Shown: positions 16,278 through 24,055, numbered from the stretch's first letter. The stretch: DNA of 27,052 nt from Brumimicrobium sp033722555 (GCA_033722555.1 JAWVYS010000041.1:1-27052); one strand, 5' to 3'. A program made the numbers and translations. Notes: a model not told the origin generated them from the letters alone.

Positions 16278-17693
16278 TTATTTCTTTATCACTTTCGACT
16301 GACAAACAAAGTCTGACTTGGGGACTTCCGTTTTGGCAATTGCGTTAAATCCGCCGCCAATTTCCGTAAAGTTTCGGTATCCCCGCGCTTGAAGAATACT
16401 CGCCGCAATCATGCTTCGATATCCTCCTGCACAGTGCAGGAAAAAGTGCTTATTCGGATTAATGTCTTTTATCCATTCATTGATTTCTGCCAAAGGCCTG
16501 CTGTAAGCATCGTCTACGTGTTCGCTCTCATATTCGCTTTCCTTTCTTACGTCTAAAACGGTATCCTCTTCTTTTTGAAACATCTCTGAAAACTCTTGTG
16601 CGGAAATTCTCTTCACGAAATCAATTTCACGATTTTCATTTTTCCAGGCATCGAAACCGCCCTTCAGATAACCAAGTACGTTGTCGAATCCAACCCGGCT
16701 GAGCCGAATTACAGCTTCCTCCTCCTGGCCCGATTCCGTAATAAGGAGAATTGGTTGTTTTACATCACCGATCAAAGCGCCTACCCAGGGTGCAAAATCT
16801 CCTTTCAATCCGATGTTTACCGATTGAGGAATAAAACCATTCGAAAAATCTTCGCTGTTTCTCGTATCGAGAATCAAGGCACCGGTAGAATCAGCAACTG
16901 CTTCAAATTCCTTTGGAGTCAAACTGGTAAGCCCTTTGTCAATTACCTTCTCCACATTTTCGTAACCTTTTTTATTCATTTCCACATTTGCTCCGAAATA
17001 TGCGGGAGGAGGCAATAAGCCGTCTGTTACAGCTTTTATAAACGTTTCTTTATTCGGCTGATTCAGCGCGTAATTCACCTTCTTCTGATTTCCCAGGGTA
17101 TCCACCGTTTCCTTCATCATGTTCTTTCCGCATGCGCTTCCCGCACCATGAGCAGGATAAACAGTAACATCATCTGGCAAAGGCATAATCTTTTCCATCA
17201 AACTATCGTAAAGATATCCAGCCAGCTGTTCCTGCGTCAAATTCGTTGCCTTCTGAGCCAGATCAGGTCGTCCGACATCACCTAAAAACAATGTATCACC
17301 GGAGAAAATGGCATTTTCCTTACCCTCTTCATCGAAAAGCAAATAGGTTGTACTTTCCATCGTATGACCCGGAGTATGTAAAACTTTGATTTTAACATTG
17401 CCAAGGTCGAAAACCTGATTATCCTCCGCTATTATACAATCGAATTCTGGCTGAGCCGTCGGCCCGTAGACGATTGGAGCACCGGTGGCTTTACTCAGAT
17501 CGAGATGCCCCGAAACAAAATCAGCATGAAAATGAGTTTCGAATATATATTTAAGTTTTACTCCGTCCTTTTCAAGTCTGTCCATATAGGGTTTTATCTC
17601 TCTCAGCGGATCAATAATCGCCGCTTCCCCATTACTCACAATGTAATAAGCTCCTTGAGCCAAACATCCCGTATAAATTTGTTCTATTTTCAT
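16278..17693 (-). CDS. CstB-like persulfide dioxygenase-rhodanese fusion
   Basis: A 471-residue cytoplasmic sulfur-oxidation enzyme. The N-terminal metallo-beta-lactamase domain (1-245) resembles persulfide dioxygenases: THFHADFVSGH at 53-63, HTPGHT with H110, and SGDTLFLGDVGRPDL with D133. The first rhodanese domain (about 255-350) lacks its cysteine (loop reads TESGQEEE). The second (about 372-465) keeps it, C421 in HCAGGYRS. This order, dioxygenase, dead rhodanese, active rhodanese, is that of Staphylococcus aureus CstB, which turns persulfides into thiosulfate. The length is close to CstB. A methyltransferase of the thiol type lies upstream in the same direction. The gene converges on the V4R kinase with only 18 bp between them. 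Confidence 0.85.
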   Translation of the reverse strand: MKIEQIYTGCLAQGAYYIVSNGEAAIIDPLREIKPYMDRLEKDGVKLKYIFETHFHADFVSGHLDLSKATGAPIVYGPTAQPEFDCIIAEDNQVFDLGNVKIKVLHTPGHTMESTTYLLFDEEGKENAIFSGDTLFLGDVGRPDLAQKATNLTQEQLAGYLYDSLMEKIMPLPDDVTVYPAHGAGSACGKNMMKETVDTLGNQKKVNYALNQPNKETFIKAVTDGLLPPPAYFGANVEMNKKGYENVEKVIDKGLTSLTPKEFEAVADSTGALILDTRNSEDFSNGFIPQSVNIGLKGDFAPWVGALIGDVKQPILLITESGQEEEAVIRLSRVGFDNVLGYLKGGFDAWKNENREIDFVKRISAQEFSEMFQKEEDTVLDVRKESEYESEHVDDAYSRPLAEINEWIKDINPNKHFFLHCAGGYRSMIAASILQARGYRNFTEIGGGFNAIAKTEVPKSDFVCQSKVIKK

Positions 17694-17805
17694 AATCCTA
17701 AATTCTTATTCTCTTACAAATTTCGTTATACCAGTTGTAAACGGCAAATACAAATGTTACATAAATAAGGTCAATTCCTTGATTCCTGATAAATATCAGT
17801 TATTA

Positions 17806-18390
17806 TCAGCCTTCTTTCTCTAAATCTATCCACAACTCACTCCCCTCACGCGGCTTTATTGAGTTATAGCACGTTTCCATCTTACATATTTTTAACCGGT
17901 CCCGAAAAAGATCTTTATATTCATCCTTTGATCCTCCGAAAGGAGGTCCGTCTTCGAATTCCTTGTCAAACAAAACACCCACAAGTCTTCCATCGGGTTT
18001 TAAAAGTTCATACACCTTGTTCACATATTGATTCCTCAAATCAGGATCCAGCGCACAGAAAAAGGTCTGCTCTACAATTAGATCGAATTTCCCCTGAAGG
18101 TCAAAAAAATCACCTCTTAAAACCTGAATCTCTTTTTTTCCCTCCCATTTTTTTTTTAGTCCGGAAACTACTTCTGAAGATATATCGATAACCGTGATGT
18201 TATTAAAGCCCTTTTTCAACAGATAATCAGCCTCATAAGCATTCCCTGCACCCGGAATAAGAATTGAGAGGGACTTATCCCAAAGTGTATCAAAGTAATC
18301 ACCCAAAGGAGGAGATACCTCACCTAGATCCCAGCCCGTCTGATTATTTTTATATCTCTCGTCCCAGAATACAGCATTTAATCGGCTCAT
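17806..18390 (-). CDS. TPMT-family SAM-dependent methyltransferase
   Basis: A 194-residue class I methyltransferase of the thiopurine S-methyltransferase (PF05724) type. The N-terminus FWDERYKNNQTGWDLG is characteristic. The SAM site is ILIPGAGNAYEADYL (about 43-57) with the acidic VIDIS after beta-2, then GDFFDL and IVEQTFFCALDP. Members methylate thiols, selenols or halide/thiocyanate. Being next to the CstB-like enzyme suggests a thiol or hydrogen sulfide substrate, but that is inference. A TAAGTTTG -7 match on the minus strand (18415-18422) lies 25 bp upstream of the start. Confidence 0.85.
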   Translation of the reverse strand: MSRLNAVFWDERYKNNQTGWDLGEVSPPLGDYFDTLWDKSLSILIPGAGNAYEADYLLKKGFNNITVIDISSEVVSGLKKKWEGKKEIQVLRGDFFDLQGKFDLIVEQTFFCALDPDLRNQYVNKVYELLKPDGRLVGVLFDKEFEDGPPFGGSKDEYKDLFRDRLKICKMETCYNSIKPREGSELWIDLEKEG

Positions 18391-18414
18391 ATATCCAAAA
18401 TATTAACAGATAAA

Positions 18415-18422
18415 CAAACTTA
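18415..18422 (-). promoter_or_regulatory. Possible promoter -7 element of the methyltransferase gene
   Basis: On the minus strand this reads TAAGTTTG, an exact TAnnTTTG match, giving a leader of about 18 bases. No matching -33 element was found. Confidence 0.4.
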
Positions 18423-18547
18423 AGGTTTATTCAGAAGAAAGCTGAATGATCCTTCTAGAAATATCGCTTTAAAATGAATCTCCCTATTCGTTCCATATTC
18501 TTCAATACTTAACAAGAAGAATTTCGTAAATTCGGTACAAAAAAAAT

Positions 18548-18865
18548 ATGATCATAACAACAACGGAAAAAATTCCTGACAAGGAAACTATCGAAGTGCT
18601 TGGTATTGTAAGAGGGAGTACTGTTAGAGCGAGAAATTTTGGGCGCGACATTTTTGCCGGATTGAAAAACCTCGTTGGGGGTGAAATCAGTGAATATACC
18701 AAACTTCAGGCTCAGTCCAGGGAGGAAGCCCTCCAGCGGATGATTGATGACGCTGCGCGACTTGGAGCAAATGCAGTTGTGAATGTAAGATTTTCCACTT
18801 CCACCATTATGCAAGGGGCCTCAGAGATCCTGGCATACGGAACGGCGGTCAGACTAAAAGAATAA
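18548..18865 (+). CDS. YbjQ/UPF0145 family protein
   Basis: A 105-residue protein of the YbjQ family (PF01906), which forms pentameric rings; the biochemical role is unknown. Family features are IVRGSTVRARNFGRD, the EEALQRMIDDAARLGANAVVNVRF helix-strand, and SEILAYGTAV. It is divergent from the methyltransferase gene; a one-mismatch -7 element (TAAATTCG, 18527-18534) lies upstream. The 49-codon membrane protein begins one base after its stop, so the two should be translated together. Confidence 0.88.
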   Translation: MIITTTEKIPDKETIEVLGIVRGSTVRARNFGRDIFAGLKNLVGGEISEYTKLQAQSREEALQRMIDDAARLGANAVVNVRFSTSTIMQGASEILAYGTAVRLKE

Positions 18866-18866
18866 T

Positions 18867-19016
18867 ATGTCTTTGCTTATGGGACAGGTTTTTGGAATAG
18901 CACTTATGTTAATTTTCGCACTGGCTGTGTTATTCGGTTTTGGTGCACTGGTTTATGTTATTGTCAAACGTATTGAAGACAGAAAGAAAGAAAATTTCGA
19001 AAAGAGGGATCACTAA
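18867..19016 (+). CDS. Small single-span membrane protein (49 residues)
   Basis: A short gene that starts at ATG 18867, one base after the TAA of the YbjQ-family gene. It encodes a hydrophobic helix at about residues 4-34 (VFGIALMLIFALAV then LFGFGALVYVIV), followed by a strongly charged tail with KRIEDRKKENFEKRDH. This is a plausible inner-membrane microprotein with its tail in the cytoplasm. Support comes from one-base spacing, clear membrane topology and lack of any competing gene. Function is unknown; a partner of the YbjQ protein is the simplest guess. Confidence 0.7.
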   Translation: MSLLMGQVFGIALMLIFALAVLFGFGALVYVIVKRIEDRKKENFEKRDH

Positions 19017-19048
19017 AGACTGAATGTTCGGAATTAAAAACTTTTTAA

Positions 19049-19080
19049 TTGCATTTTATATGGATGATTCATTACTTTTG
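19049..19080 (+). promoter_or_regulatory. Promoter of ndk
   Basis: TTG at 19049-19051 and TACTTTTG at 19073-19080, 21 bp apart, fit the Bacteroidota promoter. Transcription would start near 19086, about 33 bases before the ATG. Confidence 0.65.
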
Positions 19081-19118
19081 CACCGGAAAAAGAAAAAACA
19101 GAATATAATTTAACAATT

Positions 19119-19541
19119 ATGGCGGGAAACAGAACATTCACAATGATTAAACCTGATGCGGTAGAGAGCGGTAATATCGGAAATATTCTTCAGATGATCA
19201 CTGACGCGGGGTTCGATATCGTAGCGATGAAACTCACTCAGTTAACAGAAGAGGAAGCGAAAAAATTCTATGAAGTTCACAAAGACAGACCTTTTTATCA
19301 GGAACTGGTGGATTACATGATTTCCGGACCTATTGTGGCTGCTGTTCTAGAAAAAGAAAATGCAGTAGCTGATTTCAGAACACTTATCGGAGCTACTGAT
19401 CCTGCTGAGGCAGCAGAGGGGACAATTCGAAGTAAGTACGCAGAATCAAAAGCGAAAAATGCTGTACACGGTTCTGATTCCGATGAAAATGCTAAAATTG
19501 AGGCTGATTTTCATTTCTCTAAAGAAGAAATCGTTGCTTAA
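19119..19541 (+). CDS. ndk: Nucleoside diphosphate kinase
   Basis: Transfers the terminal phosphate among nucleoside triphosphates and diphosphates through a phosphohistidine. Of normal length (140 residues), it starts with TFTMIKPDAV and keeps the EGTIR motif (100-104) and the catalytic H117 in NAVHGSDS. It stands alone with its own promoter, and a bidirectional terminator separates it from the convergent sodC. Confidence 0.97.
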   Translation: MAGNRTFTMIKPDAVESGNIGNILQMITDAGFDIVAMKLTQLTEEEAKKFYEVHKDRPFYQELVDYMISGPIVAAVLEKENAVADFRTLIGATDPAEAAEGTIRSKYAESKAKNAVHGSDSDENAKIEADFHFSKEEIVA

Positions 19542-19566
19542 TCGGCGCGAACATTTATAAAAACAT

Positions 19567-19604
19567 AAAAAAAGAGGCTGTTTTTCAACAGCCTCTTTTT
19601 TTTT
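19567..19604. terminator. Bidirectional terminator between ndk and sodC
   Basis: A 16-bp stem (AAAAAAAGAGGCTGTT with AACAGCCTCTTTTTTT) around TTTC. The flanking A-run and T-run give a U tract in both directions, so it can end both ndk and sodC transcripts. Confidence 0.93.
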
Positions 19605-19618
19605 GAATATCCGCTTCT

Positions 19619-20221
19619 TTATTTACTGATTACACCACATGCAACGCGCGCACCTGCAGCTCCCGAAGGCTGTGACTTGAAATCGTCGGCACCGGCATGA
19701 ATGATAAATGCTTTACCCATAATGTTCTTGGTGGTATCAGCACAGCCGAGGCACCACTTGTCTGTTTGAAATCCGAAGACTACCTCCCCGTTTTCGTTTG
19801 CTTCAAGGTTGCCAATATCACCCATATGATATGTATCATGGCCTAATTTACCATGCTTGCTATTTTCCGGATTCCAATGCCCTCCGGCACTTGTTCCATC
19901 CTCCGCACTACAATCTCCTTTTTCATGAATATGGATGGCGTGTTTACCCGGTTTCAGTCCTTTCATATCAACATTCATAGAAACCTTCCCATCCGTTTCT
20001 TTCAGTATGATGTTACCCGAGGCGGTACTTCCGCTTTTCGCTCCCATAACGACCATCACAGTATTTTCTTGGTTCATCTCCTGTTGATCTTCAACAACTT
20101 TCTCCTCAACCTGTTCGTCTTCAGGTCCTTTATTCATCGCTTGTTGTTCTTCTTCTGTTGTTTCATTTTTACAGGCCAACAATAGGAAAAAGGATAAACC
20201 TGTGATAAGAAATTTCTTCAT
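19619..20221 (-). CDS. sodC: Lipoprotein Cu/Zn superoxide dismutase
   Basis: Disproportionates superoxide outside the cytoplasm. Residues 1-17 form a lipoprotein signal with lipobox LLAC (C17). A Glu/Gln-rich linker runs to about 52, followed by the SodC domain. Copper ligands are H97, H99 and H175, the bridging histidine is H115, and zinc ligands are H123, H132 and D135. C104 and C195 can form the structural disulfide, and R192 is the electrostatic-guidance arginine. An added CxxC pair (C157, C160) lies before AFIIHAG, as I recall it in other Bacteroidota SodC proteins. The 200-residue length is complete. A terminator lies just after the gene. Confidence 0.93.
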   Translation of the reverse strand: MKKFLITGLSFFLLLACKNETTEEEQQAMNKGPEDEQVEEKVVEDQQEMNQENTVMVVMGAKSGSTASGNIILKETDGKVSMNVDMKGLKPGKHAIHIHEKGDCSAEDGTSAGGHWNPENSKHGKLGHDTYHMGDIGNLEANENGEVVFGFQTDKWCLGCADTTKNIMGKAFIIHAGADDFKSQPSGAAGARVACGVISK

Positions 20222-20284
20222 GACTATATTGTTTTTTGGTTATACAGTCTAAACAGGCGAGTAAATAAATTGTTTTTCGCGGCG

Positions 20285-20304
20285 GGTGACACAACAGAGT
20301 CACC
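20285..20304 (-). repeat. Inverted repeat between the phosphatase gene and sodC
   Basis: GGTGAC and GTCACC form perfect 6-bp arms around an 8-base spacer. It lies 24 bp past the phosphatase stop and about 64 bp before the sodC start on the minus strand. No T-run follows, so it could be a weak transcript end or an operator for sodC. Confidence 0.45.
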
Positions 20305-20327
20305 TGTACCCTACCCAAACCTGTAAT

Positions 20328-20876
20328 TCAGTTTTTCAGGTCCTTTCTGAGTTGCTCTACGTCAAGCTCCCGAAGAAGATCAAGTATTCCCGGAAACCAG
20401 CCTTCGTGGTAACCGTATTGCTCCATCAAAAATTCCTCAATTGCCTTTTCTTTTGGCCATCCTTCATAAACCATGCGGTAGGCAGCTACCACCGCACCAG
20501 TACGATCCGAACCGTGTAAACAATGTATTAAAACAGGTTTCTCTGATTCTTCAATCGCCTTCAGTGCACGCACGATATCATCATAAGACATGCGCCAAGC
20601 ATTTATCCTTACCCTTTTTAAGGTCAGATTACTTTTTTTAGCTCTGGATTTGTCACCAATCCGATTTCTGAGACTGATCACTGTCTTAATCCCCAGACTG
20701 TCGAGAATTACGAAATCTGATTTTTTTGGTTGTTCGGAACGATAAAGATTTTCGTTGATTCTATAAAGGTTTTCAAGTGCTCCCAATTTCATTTTTTCGG
20801 CCTCCTGTGAAAAGGCTATAAAATTGACAACCAATAATAGACACACAAATATGTGAGGGCGTAATGAATAATTCAT
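20328..20876 (-). CDS. Exported tyrosine/dual-specificity phosphatase-like protein
   Basis: A 182-residue protein with a signal peptide (1-23, ending AFSQ) and a cysteine-phosphatase domain. The P-loop is HCLHGSDRTG, with nucleophile C119 and phosphate-binding R125 in the CX5R pattern. LYRSEQPKK at 44-52 and VISLRN are shared with DSP-like and Siw14-like families. Export to the periplasm implies a substrate outside the cytoplasm (inositol phosphate, nucleotide or phosphoprotein), which the sequence does not resolve. It lies downstream of the pdh genes but beyond a strong terminator, so it is probably a separate unit. Confidence 0.85.
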   Translation of the reverse strand: MNYSLRPHIFVCLLLVVNFIAFSQEAEKMKLGALENLYRINENLYRSEQPKKSDFVILDSLGIKTVISLRNRIGDKSRAKKSNLTLKRVRINAWRMSYDDIVRALKAIEESEKPVLIHCLHGSDRTGAVVAAYRMVYEGWPKEKAIEEFLMEQYGYHEGWFPGILDLLRELDVEQLRKDLKN

Positions 20877-20891
20877 TCTGAATTTATTGGT

Positions 20892-20926
20892 AAAAAAAAT
20901 GGGAATGACATCACCATCATTCCCAT
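20892..20926 (-). terminator. Terminator of the pyruvate dehydrogenase operon
   Basis: Read on the minus strand, ATGGGAATGA (20926-20917) pairs with TCATTCCCAT (20908-20899), ten perfect pairs around an 8-base loop, followed by a U-run from the A-tract at 20892-20899. It begins 20 bp after the E2 stop. Confidence 0.88.
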
Positions 20927-20934
20927 CAAATATA
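20927..20934 (-). promoter_or_regulatory. Possible phosphatase promoter -7 element
   Basis: On the minus strand this reads TATATTTG, an exact -7 match. The implied start (about 20920) falls inside the pdh terminator stem. No -33 element is seen. Confidence 0.35.
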
Positions 20935-20945
20935 TTTTATTCAAA

Positions 20946-22271
20946 TTATACCAGCATTTTAATCGGGTTCTCCATGTAGGACTTAAAGGTATTCAGGAAT
21001 TCTGCACCCGTAACACCATCAACTACTCTGTGATCACAAGAAAGGGTCACTTTCATAACATTACCCGGAACAACCTGACCGTTTTTAACTACTGGAACCT
21101 GCTTAATGCCACCCACAGCCATGATACAACTATCCGGCGGGTTAATGATCGCAGTAAACTCCTCTATGCCATACATTCCTAAATTAGAGATGGTAAACGT
21201 ATTGCCTTCCCAGTCTTCAGGCTGTAATTTCTTATTCTTGGCCTTTTCTGCATAGTTTTTCACTTCAGAATTAATAGTCATAAGGCCTTTGGTATCTGCA
21301 AACCGTATTACCGGAACAAGCAGTCCATCCTCAACGGCTACCGCAACTCCAACATGTACATGATCATTCTTACGGATCTTGTCTCCCAACCAGGCACTAT
21401 TTACAGCCGGATGCTTACGCAATGCAACTGCGCACGCTTTAATCACCATATCGTTGAAAGATATCTTGATTCCTTCCTGCTCATTGACCGCTTTTCGGGC
21501 AGCCATCGCATTATCCATGTCGATATCCAATGTAAGATAAAAGTGAGGAGCGCTGAATTTACTCTCAGCCAAACGTTTGGCAATAGTCTTGCGCATCTGA
21601 GAAACTTTCTCTTCTGTATAAGACTCCTCGAGCGAGGCTCCGCGAGTCACAACACTTTTCGATTCCGGTCTTTCGTAAGGAACATAGTTTTCAATGTCTC
21701 TCTTAACTATTCTTCCATTCTCTCCGGTACCCTGAACATTTTGTAGGTCGACACCTTTATCCTTTGCTAATTTCTTCGCCAGCGGAGAGGCAAAAACCCG
21801 GCCCTGATCACCGGAAGAAACCTGCTGAATATTTTCCGATGAAGCAGCGCTTTTTGTTTCAGTTTTTTCATTGGACTCCTTCTTCTCCTCTCTTTTTTCC
21901 TCTTTCCTGGCAGCCACTTCTTCTGTGGTTTCTTTCTCCTCAGAGGATTCCTCCTTCTCTTCTTTTTTATCCGCAGTGGTTGTTCCGCCGTTATCTTTTT
22001 TTGCCTTTTCGATAGCAGCTTCTATATCCTCTCCTTCCTCACCTATCACGGCCAATACGGCATCCACAGGAGCGGTTTCCCCTTGTTCTACCCCAATATG
22101 CAACAGTTTACCGTCGTAAAACGATTCAAACTCCATCGTTGCCTTATCTGTCTCAATCTCAGCGATTACTTCTCCGGATGATACTTTGTCTCCTACTTTT
22201 TTATGCCATTCAGCTACTACACCTTCAGTCATAGTATCTGATAATTTGGGCATTAAAATAACATCAGCCAT
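20946..22271 (-). CDS. pdhC: Pyruvate dehydrogenase E2, dihydrolipoyl acetyltransferase
   Basis: The core of the pyruvate dehydrogenase complex; it moves acetyl groups from E1 to CoA on a lipoyl arm. Of 441 residues: one lipoyl domain (1-78) with the lipoylated K43 in ETDKATM; a roughly 70-residue linker (about 85-155) that is almost all Glu, Lys, Ser and Thr; a peripheral subunit-binding domain (about 158-195, FASPLAKKLAKDKGV); and the catalytic domain (about 220-441) with H414 and D418 in DHRVVDG. Only one lipoyl domain is present, whereas many Bacteroidota E2 proteins have two. It follows the E1-alpha gene by 15 bp. No E1-beta or E3 gene is in the window. Confidence 0.95.
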   Translation of the reverse strand: MADVILMPKLSDTMTEGVVAEWHKKVGDKVSSGEVIAEIETDKATMEFESFYDGKLLHIGVEQGETAPVDAVLAVIGEEGEDIEAAIEKAKKDNGGTTTADKKEEKEESSEEKETTEEVAARKEEKREEKKESNEKTETKSAASSENIQQVSSGDQGRVFASPLAKKLAKDKGVDLQNVQGTGENGRIVKRDIENYVPYERPESKSVVTRGASLEESYTEEKVSQMRKTIAKRLAESKFSAPHFYLTLDIDMDNAMAARKAVNEQEGIKISFNDMVIKACAVALRKHPAVNSAWLGDKIRKNDHVHVGVAVAVEDGLLVPVIRFADTKGLMTINSEVKNYAEKAKNKKLQPEDWEGNTFTISNLGMYGIEEFTAIINPPDSCIMAVGGIKQVPVVKNGQVVPGNVMKVTLSCDHRVVDGVTGAEFLNTFKSYMENPIKMLV

Positions 22272-22286
22272 GTTTGTTACGTTTTT

Positions 22287-23339
22287 TTAATATTCTTTAA
22301 TATATGGATAGTCCTCGGTCTTATAAACATCCTCATAAAGTTCTTCTGGATCCGGATACGGAGAATCTTCAGCAAATTCAATCGCTTCCTTAATCTCATT
22401 ATCTACCCAGTCTTGAATCTCCTTTATCTTGTCTTCGGTTAAGAATTTATTATCCTTTATTATCTTCAGTACATGTTCAATGGGATCCTTTGCTTGATAT
22501 TCCTTCACCTCATCTTTGGTTCTATACTTCTGAGGATCGGACATTGAGTGACCTTTATATCTGTAAGTTTTAATATCCAAGAGTGTTGGTCCCTCACCTC
22601 TTCTTGCTCTTTCAGCCGCCATCTCAATCGCATCGTGCACCTCTTCAGGCAACATTCCATTCACCGAATAAGAAGGCATTTCATACGAAGAACCAAGTTT
22701 TGAAAGATCCATTACATTGGTGGTGCGTTCAACCGATGTTCCCATCGCATAATTATTGTTTTCAACAATGAAAATCGCCGGGACTTTCCAAAGCATCGCC
22801 ATATTAAAGGTCTCGTGCAAGGCACCTTGCCGAGCCGCTCCATCACCAAAAGAAACAAAAACTACATTGTCCGTTCCTTTATATTTTTCCGCAAAGGCTA
22901 CGCCGGCTCCCATTGGTATCTGTGCACCCACAATTCCATGGCCTCCCATGAAGTTTACCTTTTTATCGAAGAAATGCATAGAACCTCCTTTACCTTTGGA
23001 ACAGCCCGTTTTACGTCCGAAAAGTTCCGCCATCAAGACCCGAACATCAGTCCCAAGACCAATGGGATGCGCATGATCCCTATAAGCTGTCATGTGGAGA
23101 TCCGTGGGACGCGAAGCTGAAACCGTTCCGGCAACAACTGCTTCCTGGCCTATATAAAGGTGACAAAAGCCTCCGAATTTCTGTTGAATATATAACTGAC
23201 CTGCTTTTTCTTCAAACTTCCTCATTAAGAGCATGTCTTTATACCACTTAACGTAGGTTTCTTTTGGAAACTTCAGCTTATTTGCTGACTTCGATTTCCT
23301 TGTTGTTTCAGTTGGTTTTCTAGAAGATTTCGTCGCCAT
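22287..23339 (-). CDS. pdhA: Pyruvate dehydrogenase E1 component, alpha subunit
   Basis: Decarboxylates pyruvate with thiamine diphosphate and reductively acetylates lipoyl-E2. It has 350 residues. The ThDP/magnesium motif runs from GDG at 165-167 to NNN at 194-196. Also visible are the phosphorylation-loop-like YRYKGHSMSDPQKYR and MTAYRDHAHP. The first 25 residues are an extra basic, Ser/Thr-rich extension before the conserved KFPKETYVKWYKDML. It is expected to pair with a beta subunit encoded elsewhere. A TATATTTG -7 element lies upstream (23366-23373). Confidence 0.96.
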   Translation of the reverse strand: MATKSSRKPTETTRKSKSANKLKFPKETYVKWYKDMLLMRKFEEKAGQLYIQQKFGGFCHLYIGQEAVVAGTVSASRPTDLHMTAYRDHAHPIGLGTDVRVLMAELFGRKTGCSKGKGGSMHFFDKKVNFMGGHGIVGAQIPMGAGVAFAEKYKGTDNVVFVSFGDGAARQGALHETFNMAMLWKVPAIFIVENNNYAMGTSVERTTNVMDLSKLGSSYEMPSYSVNGMLPEEVHDAIEMAAERARRGEGPTLLDIKTYRYKGHSMSDPQKYRTKDEVKEYQAKDPIEHVLKIIKDNKFLTEDKIKEIQDWVDNEIKEAIEFAEDSPYPDPEELYEDVYKTEDYPYIKEY

Positions 23340-23365
23340 GTTTACACGTCTTTAATTCGTTGAGG

Positions 23366-23373
23366 CAAATATA
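23366..23373 (-). promoter_or_regulatory. Likely promoter -7 element of the pdhA-pdhC operon
   Basis: Minus-strand TATATTTG matches the consensus and lies 27 bp upstream of the pdhA start, with a leader of about 20 bases. The -33 element is not obvious. Confidence 0.5.
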
Positions 23374-23422
23374 AAATTTTTATTTAGCCGACCTTTGATT
23401 ATTTTTTCTGAAAGTAGCAATT

Positions 23423-23899
23423 CTACTGTTCAGAACCAAAAGTAAATGGAAGTAACTGACTTATTCCTTTAAAAACTAAGATACTTCCGTCAGCGTTTTT
23501 CATCAGAATCTCAAAATCACTGTCTTGCCTGTATGCAAACTCAGCCATCACCTGACGGCACGCACCGCAAGGAGTTAGAAGATCGGATTTATTCAGTAAT
23601 TTACCTGAGCTTACTATCCCTAACTTTTCAATCTTTTCGTTTGAATTACCTGCACCGTAACTAAAAAGAGCAACCCTTTCAGCACATAATCCTGACGGAT
23701 ATGCACGATTCTCCTGATTTGACCCGTGAATGATATTTCCGTCATTGAGAAGAAGTGCCGCTCCTACGCTAAATTTCGAATAAGGCGAATAAGCATGAGC
23801 AAGCGCTTTTTCAGCTTCTTTTAATACTTTTTTTCTCTTATCGGAAAGTTCCTTCAGATCGCTGTAACGCTCATATTCAAAAGAATATATCTCTTTCAT
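23423..23899 (-). CDS. cdd: Cytidine deaminase
   Basis: Converts cytidine or deoxycytidine to uridine in pyrimidine salvage. It has 158 residues. Zinc ligands C72, C111 and C114 lie in CAER and PCGACRQ, with catalytic E74; the substrate loop YSPYSKFSVGAALL is at 38-51. The length fits the homotetrameric type with a short N-terminal extension. It lies 83 bp upstream of pdhA on the same strand; pdhA has its own promoter-like element. The divergent gap to the VTC gene holds a palindrome and a direct repeat. Confidence 0.95.
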   Translation of the reverse strand: MKEIYSFEYERYSDLKELSDKRKKVLKEAEKALAHAYSPYSKFSVGAALLLNDGNIIHGSNQENRAYPSGLCAERVALFSYGAGNSNEKIEKLGIVSSGKLLNKSDLLTPCGACRQVMAEFAYRQDSDFEILMKNADGSILVFKGISQLLPFTFGSEQ

Positions 23900-23911
23900 T
23901 GTAACTCTGTT

Positions 23912-23971
23912 TAGATCAACCCTGGATTTTTATGATAATTAAAGACAGTAACTGTCTAAATCAACCGGATT
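23912..23971. promoter_or_regulatory. Palindrome flanked by direct repeats in the cdd/VTC divergent gap
   Basis: A 15-bp palindrome AGACAGT-A-ACTGTCT (23943-23957) sits between two copies of TA(G/A)ATCAACC(CT)GGATT (23912-23928 and 23957-23971). The layout resembles an operator region for one or both divergent genes. No exact TAnnTTTG promoter was found on either side. Confidence 0.4.
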
Positions 23972-24055
23972 AGTTAAGTAACGTTTGGTAAAACTATATG
24001 TTTTCGATCAATTATAATTCAAACACGAAATAAAAAATTAAATTTGAAACCAATC

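Noticed and set aside
21764..22119. Ser/Phe-rich open frames opposite the E2 linker.
   Set aside because: They mirror the Glu/Lys-rich linker and have no homology or promoter; treated as composition artefacts.
24039..24046. TAAATTTG match just before the VTC gene start.
   Set aside because: It would give a leaderless mRNA and has no -33 element; in such AT-rich sequence it is probably chance.
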